64,000 nucleotides of DNA, from NCBI RefSeq assembly GCF_001618955.1, contig NZ_LVYV01000034.1, positions 124,001-188,000 on the forward strand, read 5' to 3'. How positions within the stretch are numbered: position 1 is the stretch's first letter; each line of letters opens with the position of its first letter. The notes under the pieces are model-generated. The model saw nothing but the letters and a program-made list of their open reading frames with translations. It made no database searches and had not been told where the DNA came from. Made by a program: the position numbers and the translations under genes. This document shows positions 7,665 to 17,112 of this stretch, in pieces. Source of the stretch: Tardiphaga robiniae. Lineage in GTDB: Bacteria; Pseudomonadota; Alphaproteobacteria; Rhizobiales; Xanthobacteraceae.

Positions 7665-10600
7665 ATGGCACGGACGGCTGCCGTTGCATGTTGGACGCAA
7701 GCTCGCGCATGGACGCGGGCCGTTCGACGTTGTGCGGTCCTCGCGGGCATTGTCTGTTTTGCGCTGTCGTTCCCGGATGCCGCATCTGCGCAAGCGGTGA
7801 GGGGCACCGCCAGCATGGGCACGTCGGGCGGTTATGGCCGCATCGTGTTGAAGCTCGCCGAGGATGTGGAGTCCGAAGTGACGCAAGCCGGCACCATTCT
7901 CGTCATTCGCTTCAAGCGGCCGGTCGATATTCCTGTCGAGATTCTCGGCGACGCCGCCCCCGACTATATCGGCTCCGCGCGCCGCGATCCCGATGGCACG
8001 GCGATCCGTCTCGCTTTGTCACGCAGGGTGACTGTCAATTCGATGACGGCGGGCGAGCGCATCTTCATCGATCTGTTGCCCGACACCTGGAAAGGCATGC
8101 CGCCCGGTTTGCCGCAGGATGTGGTCAAGGAATTGTCGGAGCGTGCGCGCATGGCAGAGCGCGCCTTGCGCCAGCAACGCGCTGCCGCGGAAAGCCAGAA
8201 GAAGCCGCCGATCCGCGTACGCGCATCCGTGCAGCCGACCTTCGTGCGCTTCGTGTTCGAGACCGGCGGTGTCGGTGTATCGTCGGTGCTGAACGAGAAG
8301 ACGCTGACGCTCACCTTCAATGCCGGTCTGGTGTTCGATCTCGCCGATGCCAAACTGTCCGCACCCGCTAATGTTGCATCGATCGGTCAGGCGATGGACG
8401 GCAACCGGACCGCGGTCGAGATCAGCTTGATCGGCGACGTCGATGTGAAGTCGTTCCGCGAGGACAAGAGCTACGTCGTCGACATCGGCTTCCAGCAGAA
8501 CGAAAAGCCGTCGCCGCTGGCCAAGCTGCCAGTGGCTGCTCCTGTGGACGAGAAACCGCCGGTCGCGGCGAAGCCTCCTGAGGTCGAAAAACCCGCCAGC
8601 GTCCCGGCACAGCGCTCCGGCGAGATCGTGCCGCCGAGCTCCGAAATGATCGCGAAAGAGATCGTTTCGGAGAAGAAAGTCGAGGTTGCGACGGCTGCAC
8701 CGGCAGCGCCCGTCGCGGCAGCGAAGCCGGAAGAGCCAAAGCCCGAGGCGGCCAAGGTCGCTGAAGCACCCAAGCCTGCGCCGGCAGCTGAGCCTGTTGT
8801 CGCGGTTCCCGCGAAAGAAACACCGCCGCCAGCGCCTGTCGTTGCGGCGGCCCCTGCTGCTGCACCCGTTGCTGCTGCGCTGACCGAACCGGCGGGCATG
8901 CCGGTTGAGGTCAAGCGCAGCAGCGACGGCGTGCGCATAGCCTTTGCCTTTCCATCGCAAACGCCGATCGCTTTGTTTCGCCGCGGCGATATCCTGTGGC
9001 TGGTGGCAGATTCGACGCGGCCCATCGACACCGCGCCGATCCGCCGCGATAGCGGATCGATCATTGCCGATGTGAGCACGATCCCGCTGGAGAAGGGGCA
9101 GGCGATCCGCATCCGCCTCAATCGCCCGCAATTGGCCTCTCTCACGACCGACGATCCCGCCGGCGCAGGCCAGGCCTGGTCGCTGATGCTCGCCGACACC
9201 CGGCAGACACCGTCGCAGCCGTTGTCCGCGGTGCGTAACATTGCCGATCCCTCGCGTGCCAGCGTGCAGGTGCCATTGGCCAAGCCCGGTCTGAAGCATC
9301 GCCTGGTCGATCCGGATGCTGGCGACACGCTCAACATCATCACCGCGTTGCCGCCATCGCGCGGGTTCATCCGCCGGCAGGACTTCGTCGAATTCTCGAT
9401 GCTGGAATCCATCCACGGCGTCGTGGTTCAGGTGAACTCCGACGACGTGTCCGTTGAAGCCAGTATCGACAAGGTGATGCTCACAAAGCCCGGTGGCCTG
9501 ACGCTGTCGGCCGCCGATGCAGCGCCGCAGCGTGCCTCGACGGTCGCCCGGCCGATCTTTGATGTCGGCCAGTGGCGCAAGGATCAGGAAGGCCCGTTCA
9601 ACGCGCGCTTCGACGAGTTGATCAACGCGATGTCATCGGGCGAAGCTAGTTCGCTGCCGCAGGCGCGGATGGATCTGGCCAAATTCTACATGGCGCGCGG
9701 CATGTATCACGAGGCCAAGGGCGTCGCCGATCTCGCGATCGCGGACACCAAGGTCGGCGAGGAAAGCCCCGTGGCGCTGATCGTTCATGCGGTGGCCAGC
9801 GCGATGATGGGGCGTCCCGAACAGACCCTGAAGGATATCGCCAATCCGGTGCTCGGGCCGGGTTACGATGGCGAATTGTGGAAGGCGCTCGCCTACGCCA
9901 AACAGGAAAAATGGGTCGAAGCGCGCGAGCGTTTCAAGAATGCCGAATTCACGCTCGCGGCGCTGCCGGCCGATCTGCAGCGCGCGGCCTTGATGCTGGC
10001 GCTGCGGGCCTCGCTCGAAGTCAAGGACTATGCCGGCGCGTCGTCGCGCGGGAGTGAGCTCGAAACGGTCGGCATCTCGCCGGAGATCAAGCCTGCGGCC
10101 ATGCTGCTCAGCGGCTGGCTCGATGAGGCGCTCGGCCGCGAGAAGGACGCGCTGTCGAAGTATCAGGACGTCACCGGTTCGGTGGATCGTCAATCCGCAG
10201 CGGAAGCCAAGCTGCGTGAAGTCAATTTGCGCCAGAAGCGCAACGAGATCAGCAACGAGGACGCGTTGCATGATCTCGAAGTGCTGGCAGTGACCTGGCG
10301 CGGCGACGGCACGGAAGTGCAGGTGCTGCAGATCCTGTCGCGCATGTATGCCGAACTCGGCCGCTACAATGACTCGCTGCTGGCCGCCCGCACGGCAACC
10401 GAGCGCCAAGCCAACAGCGAAGCCGCGCGCCAGGTGCAGGACGAAGCTCAGGCGTTGTTCTCGCAGATCTATCTCTCGCCAAAAGGCGACAGCCTGCCGC
10501 CGGTCGATGCGCTGGCGATGTTCTACGAGTTTCGCGAACTGACGCCGATCGGCCGCCGCGGTGACGAGATGATCCGCCGTCTCGCAGATCGTCTCGTAGC

Positions 10601-11345
10601 TGTCGATCTGCTCGATCAGGCCGCTGAGCTGCTGCAGTATCAGGTCGATCACCGTCTCGAAGGCGCTGCACGCTCGCAGGTCGCTGCGCGTCTGGCGATG
10701 GTTTATCTGATGAGCCGCAAGCCCGACCGCGCCATTGCCGCGCTGCGCACCACGCGTATCGCCGATCTCAATGGCGAACTACGCCAGCAGCGGCTGCTGC
10801 TTGAGGCGCGGGCGCAGAGTGACATCGGCCGCCGTGAGCTGGCTCTCGACATCATCTCTCATGTCAGCGGGCGCGAAGCGATCCGGCTCCGCTCGGATAT
10901 CTACTGGTCGTCGCGGCGCTGGCGCGAAGCCTCCGAACAGATCGAACTCTATTATGGCGACCGCTGGCGGGATTTCTCGCCGCTGACGCCAAGCGAAAAG
11001 AGCGACATTATCCGTGCTGTCGTGGGTTATGCGCTGGCGGAAGACGCCCTCGGTCTCGCGCGCTTCCGCGAAAAGTATGCGCCGCTGATGAATGTCGGTG
11101 CCGACAAGATCGCCTTCGACACCGCGAGCAAGCCGACCTCGACGAACTCTTCGGAATTCGCCGCCATTGCCAAGATGGCCGCGTCCGTCGATACGCTCGA
11201 CGGCTTCCTGCGCGAGATGAAGACGCGCTTCCCCGAAAGCAGCGCCAAGGCGATCCTGCCAGGTGCCAGTGCCGATCCGATGCCGACCGGCTCGCTGAAG
11301 CCGCAGCCGGTGGTCAATGTCCGCAAGATCGAGATGGCGCGGTAG
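7665..11345 (+). CDS. Large periplasmic TPR protein of the flagellar cluster
   Basis: 1226 residues with a signal peptide (cleavage likely after ASA at residue 42). Two beta-rich AMIN-like stretches follow (about 44-145 and 185-275), then a disordered Pro/Ala/Lys/Glu linker (about 280-410), another beta-rich module (410-530) and, from about 640 to 1130, repeated helical hairpins typical of TPR arrays (QARMDLAKFYMARGMYHEAK, LSRMYAELGRYNDSLLAART). It is the last gene of the fliL operon, 98 bases after motE. A periplasmic scaffold for the motor or stator, possibly taking the place MotC has in rhizobia, is an inference from position only. Confidence 0.75.
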   Translation: MARTAAVACWTQARAWTRAVRRCAVLAGIVCFALSFPDAASAQAVRGTASMGTSGGYGRIVLKLAEDVESEVTQAGTILVIRFKRPVDIPVEILGDAAPDYIGSARRDPDGTAIRLALSRRVTVNSMTAGERIFIDLLPDTWKGMPPGLPQDVVKELSERARMAERALRQQRAAAESQKKPPIRVRASVQPTFVRFVFETGGVGVSSVLNEKTLTLTFNAGLVFDLADAKLSAPANVASIGQAMDGNRTAVEISLIGDVDVKSFREDKSYVVDIGFQQNEKPSPLAKLPVAAPVDEKPPVAAKPPEVEKPASVPAQRSGEIVPPSSEMIAKEIVSEKKVEVATAAPAAPVAAAKPEEPKPEAAKVAEAPKPAPAAEPVVAVPAKETPPPAPVVAAAPAAAPVAAALTEPAGMPVEVKRSSDGVRIAFAFPSQTPIALFRRGDILWLVADSTRPIDTAPIRRDSGSIIADVSTIPLEKGQAIRIRLNRPQLASLTTDDPAGAGQAWSLMLADTRQTPSQPLSAVRNIADPSRASVQVPLAKPGLKHRLVDPDAGDTLNIITALPPSRGFIRRQDFVEFSMLESIHGVVVQVNSDDVSVEASIDKVMLTKPGGLTLSAADAAPQRASTVARPIFDVGQWRKDQEGPFNARFDELINAMSSGEASSLPQARMDLAKFYMARGMYHEAKGVADLAIADTKVGEESPVALIVHAVASAMMGRPEQTLKDIANPVLGPGYDGELWKALAYAKQEKWVEARERFKNAEFTLAALPADLQRAALMLALRASLEVKDYAGASSRGSELETVGISPEIKPAAMLLSGWLDEALGREKDALSKYQDVTGSVDRQSAAEAKLREVNLRQKRNEISNEDALHDLEVLAVTWRGDGTEVQVLQILSRMYAELGRYNDSLLAARTATERQANSEAARQVQDEAQALFSQIYLSPKGDSLPPVDALAMFYEFRELTPIGRRGDEMIRRLADRLVAVDLLDQAAELLQYQVDHRLEGAARSQVAARLAMVYLMSRKPDRAIAALRTTRIADLNGELRQQRLLLEARAQSDIGRRELALDIISHVSGREAIRLRSDIYWSSRRWREASEQIELYYGDRWRDFSPLTPSEKSDIIRAVVGYALAEDALGLARFREKYAPLMNVGADKIAFDTASKPTSTNSSEFAAIAKMAASVDTLDGFLREMKTRFPESSAKAILPGASADPMPTGSLKPQPVVNVRKIEMAR

Positions 11346-11357
11346 GCGAGAACTTCG

Positions 11358-12110
11358 CTACTGTCCGTAACTCTGTACCAGACTGCCAGCGACCAGCGAC
11401 CAGCCATCCACCAGCACGAAGAAGATCAGCTTGAACGGCAGTGACACCACCGCCGGTGGCAGCATCATCATGCCCATCGCCATCAAGACCGAGGCGACCA
11501 CGAGGTCGATGATCAGGAACGGCAGGAACAGCAGGAAGCCGATCTCGAAGGCGCGCTTCAGCTCCGAGATCATGAAGGCCGGGACGAGGATGCGCAGCGA
11601 CATGTCCTCGGGCGTTGCCGGGACTGGCTCGCCCGACAGGTCCATGAACAGCTTGAGATCCTTCTCGCGCACATTCTTTTGCATGAAGCCGCGCAGCGGA
11701 ATGGATGCGCGCACCAAAGCCTGTTCGACGGTGATGTCGTTGGAGATCAGCGGCTTGATACCGTCGTCATAGGAACGTTGCAGCACTGGTCCCATCACGA
11801 AAGCCGTGAGGAACATCGCCAGCGCGATGATCACCGAGTTCGGCGGAGCCGTCGCGGTACCCAATGCGGTGCGCAGCAGCGACAGCACGACCACGATGCG
11901 TGTGAACGACGTCATCATGATCAGGATCGACGGTGCGATCGACAGCACCGTCAACAACGCGATCATCTGGACGGCACGTTCGGTGACGCCGCCGCCACCG
12001 CCGCCGAGATTGATGCTGATGTCCTGCGCTATCGCGGGACCTGTGAGGGTCCCGGCGGCGATCAGAACAGAAAGGAAAAATACTCTACGCGGGAGGTTCG
12101 CCGAACTCAC
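11358..12110 (-). CDS. fliP: Flagellar export gate protein FliP
   Basis: Core pore subunit of the flagellar type III export gate. The 250 residues include a cleavable signal peptide, unusual for membrane proteins but normal for FliP, and the PS01060/PS01061-like blocks (LLSIAPSILIMMTSFTRIVVVLSLLR, cited in part; FMQKNVREKDLKLF; ELKRAFEIGFLLFLPFLIIDLVVASVLMAMGMMM). Four membrane segments are visible. It overlaps fliO by four bases and is convergent with the TPR gene, leaving 12 bases between them. Confidence 0.97.
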   Translation of the reverse strand: MSSANLPRRVFFLSVLIAAGTLTGPAIAQDISINLGGGGGGVTERAVQMIALLTVLSIAPSILIMMTSFTRIVVVLSLLRTALGTATAPPNSVIIALAMFLTAFVMGPVLQRSYDDGIKPLISNDITVEQALVRASIPLRGFMQKNVREKDLKLFMDLSGEPVPATPEDMSLRILVPAFMISELKRAFEIGFLLFLPFLIIDLVVASVLMAMGMMMLPPAVVSLPFKLIFFVLVDGWSLVAGSLVQSYGQ

Positions 12111-13189
12111 GAATTGGACTTCGGCCGTCCCAGCAGGGAGGCCATCTCGTCTTCGAGATTTTCAAAACCCGATTTGACCGGCGGGACGACTGGCGGCGCC
12201 TCCGCACGGGCAGGGCTGGCGATCGAGACTTCCGGCGACCGCGAAGCTGGACGGATCGATGGTGCCTCAGGTGCCACCGACGGAGCGCCGACCCGGGGCT
12301 CGGGCACATCCTGGCGGATTTCGCCGGCAGGACGGCGCAAGGCTGCTTCGAGGCGCTGCGCCATGTCGGCGAGGTTCTGATCGGCAGACGACACGGCGGC
12401 TGCGGGAGCGGGCGTAGGGGCTGGCGTCGGTGCGGGGGGCGCGACGACGGGGGCGGGCGCCGGGGCAGTAACAACCGGAGCAGGCGGTGTCGGCGCTGCT
12501 GCGACGGGACGGTCCGGCGTGCGGGGCTGCGGCGTGGTGCGGATCGGCGGATCGGCACGCATCGGGCGCGGCATCATCGGCTCGCTACGTGGCATCTCGG
12601 CACGTGGCATTTCACTTCGCGGAATCGGCCGCTGCGGGAAAAGGTCGTTGCGTGGCGCCGGTTCGGGGCGCGGCGCAGGTTCCGGCGCGAGGCTGGCCAC
12701 CGGATCGGGCCGACGCTCCGGCAAAGGCGCGGCCGGGCGGCGCGGCTCTTCGATAAAGGAGGGGCGCGCGGGACGCGGCGCCGGCTCCGGCGCATGCGGT
12801 TCGGAATCAAAGCCGGACTCGTTGCTCTCTGCCCAGCTCGGGGCTTCAGGCAGCGACGGGCCACGGCTTGCGACATCGGCGGCGAGGCCGCCGCGCTGCG
12901 GGGCCTGCTCGCGGCCGGGCATGGCGCGGACGATATTGGGCTCGACGACGATGTCCGACGGGCCACCGATCATCAGCAAATGTTCGACATTGTCGCGGCG
13001 GACCAGCACCAGGCGGCGGCGGCCGTCCACGGCGGCGGCGTCGATCACCGCAAGCCGCGGCAAGCGCCCGCGGCTGGTGTTGTTGCCCAGCCGGTTGCCG
13101 GCGAATCGGCGCACCAGCCAGGCGGTAAGCCCGATCAGCGCCAGCACGACAACGAAGGCCAAGATAAATTGCACCGATGATTGCATCAT
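12107..13189 (-). CDS. fliO: FliO-type flagellar biosynthesis protein with long disordered tail
   Basis: Helps assemble the FliP/Q/R export gate. The start at 13189 (MMQSSVQFILAF) follows CTGGGGACTT. The N-terminal 100 residues hold one membrane segment (QFILAFVVVLALIGLTAWLV) and the FliO core (RLPRLAVIDAAAVDGRRRLV, LIRRD-like LVRRDNVEHLLMIGG). The remaining roughly 260 residues are Pro/Arg/Ala-rich and low-complexity, much longer than enterobacterial FliO but common in this family. It precedes fliP with a four-base overlap. Confidence 0.9.
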   Translation of the reverse strand: MMQSSVQFILAFVVVLALIGLTAWLVRRFAGNRLGNNTSRGRLPRLAVIDAAAVDGRRRLVLVRRDNVEHLLMIGGPSDIVVEPNIVRAMPGREQAPQRGGLAADVASRGPSLPEAPSWAESNESGFDSEPHAPEPAPRPARPSFIEEPRRPAAPLPERRPDPVASLAPEPAPRPEPAPRNDLFPQRPIPRSEMPRAEMPRSEPMMPRPMRADPPIRTTPQPRTPDRPVAAAPTPPAPVVTAPAPAPVVAPPAPTPAPTPAPAAAVSSADQNLADMAQRLEAALRRPAGEIRQDVPEPRVGAPSVAPEAPSIRPASRSPEVSIASPARAEAPPVVPPVKSGFENLEDEMASLLGRPKSNS

Positions 13190-13566
13190 AAAGTCCCCAG
13201 CCAGACAGGGTGGCTGCAACGTCCACGTCCAGAGCTGCAGGTCACATAGCCCCGCACGCTTCGAACGCAGCGTGAATCACGCCCCATCTGTTAACGCCCC
13301 ACGGCAGAACCTGCCGTTGGTTAATAATAAACTATGAATCGCTGCAGCCAAAACGACTTCTGCCGCCCCGTCGTATGGCCGATGGGGATGGTTAATCGGC
13401 CAATTCAGGCGAAAAAGCGTTGGCATTTGCGAAAAACGTCAATTTTGCAGCATTCATTTACGGTTCGGTAACAAGTACCACCGGAAATTAACTTCGTATT
13501 AACCATGCAGGCGGCAAATTCTGCCTAGCTCAGGACGCTCCGTCCGGGCAGGGCGGAGAAGGGCCG
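13190..13566. promoter_or_regulatory. Divergent intergenic region fliO / flgB
   Basis: 377 bases without a credible gene, more AT-rich than its neighbours. It contains the CtrA-type box listed separately and several further TTAA words (13291, 13321, 13391) that lack a correctly spaced partner. Promoters for fliO-fliP and flgB-flhB should lie here. Confidence 0.5.
13488..13502 (+). promoter_or_regulatory. CtrA-type binding site upstream of flgB
   Basis: Exact TTAA-CTTCGTA-TTAA followed by CC, matching the full TTAA-N7-TTAAC consensus of the cell-cycle regulator CtrA. It ends 64 bases before flgB, a plausible place to overlap the -35 element of a flagellar class II promoter. cckA, which encodes the kinase upstream of CtrA, lies 3.6 kb away. 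Confidence 0.65.
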
Positions 13567-13980
13567 ATGGCGATCAGCGACATGCCGATGTTGTCGGCGC
13601 TGCGCACCAAGATGCAGTGGCATCAGGAGCGCCAGCGTGTGCTGGCCGAAAATATCTCGAATTCGGACACGCCGAACTTTCGCCCCCGCGATCTCGTGGA
13701 ACCGAAATTCGACAAGGCGGGGAACACGTCCGTCACCGCTGGCGGCATGGGCTCGCTGCCGATGATGCGGGCGTCCGGCACCAACATCCTGCCCACCGGG
13801 GGCTCGGCCTCCTTCAACCAGAACAGCCGGGTCGGCTACGAGACCCGCCCCGCCGGCAATGCCGTCAATCTGGAAGACGAGATGCTCAAGGTCTCGGCCA
13901 ACCAGATGGACTATGCCGCCGCGACCTCGCTCTACACCCGCAGCCTCGGTCTGTTGAAGACCGCTATCGGCAAGCGCTGA
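13567..13980 (+). CDS. flgB: Flagellar basal-body rod protein FlgB
   Basis: Proximal rod subunit of 137 residues. The N-terminal rod motif (LAENISNSDTPNFRPRDL) is clear, and the C terminus (MLKVSANQMDYAAATSLYTR) matches FlgB. Translation starts after GGAGAAGG. First gene of the plus-strand operon flgB-flgC-fliE-fliQ-fliR-flhB and 64 bases downstream of a consensus CtrA-type box. Confidence 0.96.
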   Translation: MAISDMPMLSALRTKMQWHQERQRVLAENISNSDTPNFRPRDLVEPKFDKAGNTSVTAGGMGSLPMMRASGTNILPTGGSASFNQNSRVGYETRPAGNAVNLEDEMLKVSANQMDYAAATSLYTRSLGLLKTAIGKR

Positions 13981-14009
13981 CGCCGCCGCGCGCATAAAGG
14001 GAGCTCATC

Positions 14010-14435
14010 ATGGCAGACGATATCAGCGACTTCTCGCGCTCCATGGGCATCGCGACCTCCGGTCTGCGCGCCCAGGCGGGCCGCATGCGGGTGATTTCGG
14101 AAAACATCGCCAATGCGCAGTCTACATCACAGAACGCCGGCGGAGACCCCTATCGCCGCAAGGTGCCGACCTTCAAATCCGAGCTGGACCGCTCGCTGGA
14201 TGCCCGCATCGTCGGCCTCGGCCGCATCAGGCCCGACCAGTCTGCGTTTCCCACGCGCTACGAGCCCGGCAATCCCGCGGCGGATGCCGCCGGCAACGTC
14301 AAATACCCCAACGTGAACTCGCTGGTGGAAATGACGGACATGAAGGAAGCGCAGCGCTCCTACGAAGCCAATCTCAACATCATCAGCGCCACGCGCCGGA
14401 TGATCCAACGTACGCTCGACATCCTCAAGGCCTGA
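14010..14435 (+). CDS. flgC: Flagellar basal-body rod protein FlgC
   Basis: Proximal rod subunit of 141 residues. Diagnostic blocks are the N-terminal ISENIANAQSTSQNAGGDPYRRK and the C-terminal YPNVNSLVEMTDMKEAQRSY (both cited in full or part). It begins 29 bases after flgB with a GGGAGC ribosome-binding site. Size and order are standard. Confidence 0.97.
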   Translation: MADDISDFSRSMGIATSGLRAQAGRMRVISENIANAQSTSQNAGGDPYRRKVPTFKSELDRSLDARIVGLGRIRPDQSAFPTRYEPGNPAADAAGNVKYPNVNSLVEMTDMKEAQRSYEANLNIISATRRMIQRTLDILKA

Positions 14436-14451
14436 ACAGGACAGCTGAACC

Positions 14452-14778
14452 ATGGCAACTCCCTCTGTCGCCGCCAATGCTTACTCGGCTCTCTCGCGCA
14501 TCATGGACGCCGGTGGTGGCGTCGGTGGCGGTCTCAACAAGGCGGCCGACGCCGGTGGCGGTCAGTCGTTCGGCGCGGTCCTCAAGGACGCGCTCGGTAG
14601 CGTGCTCGATTCCGGCCGCAAGTCGGATGCGCAGACCATCGCAATGGCCAACGGCAAGGCCAATGTGATGGATGTGGTGACGGCGGTTGCGGAAACCGAC
14701 GTCGCGGTCTCGACGCTGGTCTCGGTGCGTGACCGCGTCATCCAGTCCTACGAAGACATCATGAAGATGCCGATCTGA
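14452..14778 (+). CDS. fliE: Flagellar hook-basal body adaptor FliE
   Basis: Small adaptor joining the MS-ring to the rod. The 108 residues end in the conserved helix (MDVVTAVAETDVAVSTLVSV then DRVIQSYEDIMKMPI). The Gly-rich N-terminal third is poorly conserved in the family. It sits 16 bases after flgC. Confidence 0.95.
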   Translation: MATPSVAANAYSALSRIMDAGGGVGGGLNKAADAGGGQSFGAVLKDALGSVLDSGRKSDAQTIAMANGKANVMDVVTAVAETDVAVSTLVSVRDRVIQSYEDIMKMPI

Positions 14779-14820
14779 TCCTCCTCACCACAAACACCGC
14801 GTAACACAAGGATTACTGCA

Positions 14821-15084
14821 ATGACCGGCCCCGAAACTCTCGACGTTGCCCGTGATGCGATCTGGACGATTGTGATCGTGTCCGGTCCGCTGATGGTCGT
14901 GGGCCTCCTGGTCGGCGTCGTGGTGTCGCTGGTGCAGGCGCTGACCCAGATCCAGGAACAGTCGCTGGTCTTCGTGCCGAAGATTCTCGCGGTCTTTGCC
15001 ACCATGATGCTGACGCTCCCGTTCATGGGGGACGCATTGTCGAGCTACATGTTGCGGATATCGTCGCGAATCATCGGGGGGTGA
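14821..15084 (+). CDS. fliQ: Flagellar export gate protein FliQ
   Basis: Export-gate subunit of 87 residues with two membrane helices (about 17-40 and 52-75). The stretch VSLVQALTQIQEQSLVFVPK is the family hallmark. It is 42 bases after fliE and 13 before fliR. Confidence 0.97.
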   Translation: MTGPETLDVARDAIWTIVIVSGPLMVVGLLVGVVVSLVQALTQIQEQSLVFVPKILAVFATMMLTLPFMGDALSSYMLRISSRIIGG

Positions 15085-15097
15085 TGCACAATCCCGT

Positions 15098-15868
15098 ATG
15101 CGCATCGATGTCTCGCTTCTGCCCGCTCTCGCCGCTGCCTTCATGCTGGCCTTCGCCCGCATCGGCACGATGGTGATGTTGATGCCGGGATTCGGCGAAA
15201 CCAACATTCCCGCACGGGCCAAGCTGTCGATCGCATTGGGATTGACCCTTCTCATGCTGCCGGCGCATCGCGGCGCCTATAACGTCGATATGGGATCGAT
15301 CGTGCCGATGCTGGTTCTGCTGGTGCATGAGATCATCATCGGCGTCGTGCTCGGCGCCACCGCGCGCGTCACGCTGTCGGCGCTGCAGGTCGCCGGATCG
15401 ATCATCGCGCAGCAACTCGGTCTCGGTTTTGTCACCTCGGTGGATCCAACCCAGGGTCAGCAGGGTGTCCTGATCGGCAATTTTCTCACGATGCTCGGCA
15501 TCACGATGCTGTTCGCCACCGATACGCATCACCTTGTGATCGCCGCCATTAATGACAGCTACAAGATTTTCGCGCCCGGCGAGATCATGTCGACGGGCGA
15601 TGTGGCGAAGCTCGCGACCAATGCCTTCGCGGCGGCGTTCAAGATCGGCACGCAGCTTGCTGCGCCTTTCCTTGTGTTCGGCCTTGTCTTCAACATGGGG
15701 CTTGGCGTGCTGGCACGGCTGATGCCGCAGATGCAGGTCTATTTCGTCGGCGTGCCGCTTTCGATCATGATCGGATTCCTGATCTTCGCCGTCGTGCTCG
15801 CGACCATGATGGGGACCTATCTCGAATACGTCACGGGCGTCATGCAACAAATGATGCCGCGGATATAG
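15098..15868 (+). CDS. fliR: Flagellar export gate protein FliR
   Basis: Polytopic export-gate subunit, 256 residues with about six membrane helices. Family patterns include FARIGTMVMLMPGFGETNIP, EIIIGVVLGATARV, and the C-terminal GLGVLARLMPQMQVYFVGVP. It completes the FliPQR gate encoded in this window and is followed by flhB after 10 bases. Confidence 0.97.
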   Translation: MRIDVSLLPALAAAFMLAFARIGTMVMLMPGFGETNIPARAKLSIALGLTLLMLPAHRGAYNVDMGSIVPMLVLLVHEIIIGVVLGATARVTLSALQVAGSIIAQQLGLGFVTSVDPTQGQQGVLIGNFLTMLGITMLFATDTHHLVIAAINDSYKIFAPGEIMSTGDVAKLATNAFAAAFKIGTQLAAPFLVFGLVFNMGLGVLARLMPQMQVYFVGVPLSIMIGFLIFAVVLATMMGTYLEYVTGVMQQMMPRI

Positions 15869-15878
15869 GGGCGCGCTG

Positions 15879-16952
15879 ATGGCCGACGACGATTCCGAGA
15901 AGACACATGACCCCACGCAAAAAAAGCTCGACGATGCTCACGAACGCGGCGACGTAGCCAAAAGCCAGGAGGTCAATACTTGGTTCCTGCTGGCGGGCGC
16001 GACGCTGGTCTTGTCGACCTTCAACGGCTCGGTCGGCGGCGGGCTGCAGACCCCGCTTAAAAACCTTCTGCAAAATTCCTGGATGATGCGGACTGACGGG
16101 CCCGGACTTTTGATGCTGGCCAAGAGCCTTTGTATGTCCATCTTGTCCACCATGGGCATGCCGATCCTGTTTCTCGTGATCGCCGCGCTTGCCGGCAATC
16201 TGGTCCAGCACCGGCTGGTGTTCTCCACCGAAGGTCTGGTGCCCAAGTTCAGCAAGCTGTCGCCGATGGAAGGCGCCAAGCGCGTCTTCGGCAAGCAGGC
16301 GCTGGCTAATTTCCTTAAGGGGCTGTTCAAGCTTGTGCTGCTCGGCGCCGTGATGTGCGCGGTGCTGTGGCCCGAGCGTTTTCGTCTGGATGCGTTGATC
16401 CATATCGATCCGTCGGCGATCCTCGGCATCACCACATCGCTGACACTGCAGCTGATGGGTTCGGTGGTGGCGATGCTCGCCTTCGTCGCCATTGCCGACT
16501 TCTTCTTCCAGTACCGCACCTGGTACGAGAAGCTGAAGATGTCGCTGCAGGAAGTGAAGGAAGAATACAAGCAGTCCGAGGGCGACCCCCACATCAAGGG
16601 CAAGATCAAGCAGCTGCGTCAGCAGAACATGAAGAAGCGCATGATGGCAGCGGTGCCGAAGGCGTCGGTGATCATCACCAACCCGACGCACTACGCCGTG
16701 GCGCTTTCTTATGAGCGCGGCATGACCGCGCCGATCTGCGTCGCCAAGGGCGTCGACAACATCGCGCTGAAGATCAGGGAAGTTGCGGGCAAGCACGATA
16801 TTCCGATCGTCGAGAACGTGCCGTTGGCGCGCGCGCTTTACGCCACCGTCGAGATCGACGAGGAAATTCCGGGCGAACACTACCATGCGGTGGCCGAAGT
16901 CATTGGCTACGTCATGGGCCTGAAGCGCGGCCTGTCCGGGCGCACACCATGA
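15879..16952 (+). CDS. flhB: Flagellar export switch protein FlhB
   Basis: Controls substrate switching from rod/hook to filament export. The 357 residues start with the usual acidic DDDSEKTHDPTQKKLDDAHE region, then four membrane segments, then a cytoplasmic domain with the autocleavage motif NPTH at residues 268-271 (VIITNPTHYAVAL). Autoproteolysis between N268 and P269 is expected from the family. Last gene of the flgB operon; flhA is not in the window. Confidence 0.97.
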   Translation: MADDDSEKTHDPTQKKLDDAHERGDVAKSQEVNTWFLLAGATLVLSTFNGSVGGGLQTPLKNLLQNSWMMRTDGPGLLMLAKSLCMSILSTMGMPILFLVIAALAGNLVQHRLVFSTEGLVPKFSKLSPMEGAKRVFGKQALANFLKGLFKLVLLGAVMCAVLWPERFRLDALIHIDPSAILGITTSLTLQLMGSVVAMLAFVAIADFFFQYRTWYEKLKMSLQEVKEEYKQSEGDPHIKGKIKQLRQQNMKKRMMAAVPKASVIITNPTHYAVALSYERGMTAPICVAKGVDNIALKIREVAGKHDIPIVENVPLARALYATVEIDEEIPGEHYHAVAEVIGYVMGLKRGLSGRTP

Positions 16953-17112
16953 TTCGGGAAAGGGCCGGGCAAGGGGCCGGGAACGTGTTGCGAATCGGCG
17001 GATTGGAAGCGAATAGGCCGACGCAGCGCTTGCGTAAGGCCAGCCGATTGATGCACTCAGGAGGCGCGCAAACCCGCGCTGCCGCAACTGCCGACAGGCG
17101 ACGAACCGTCCG

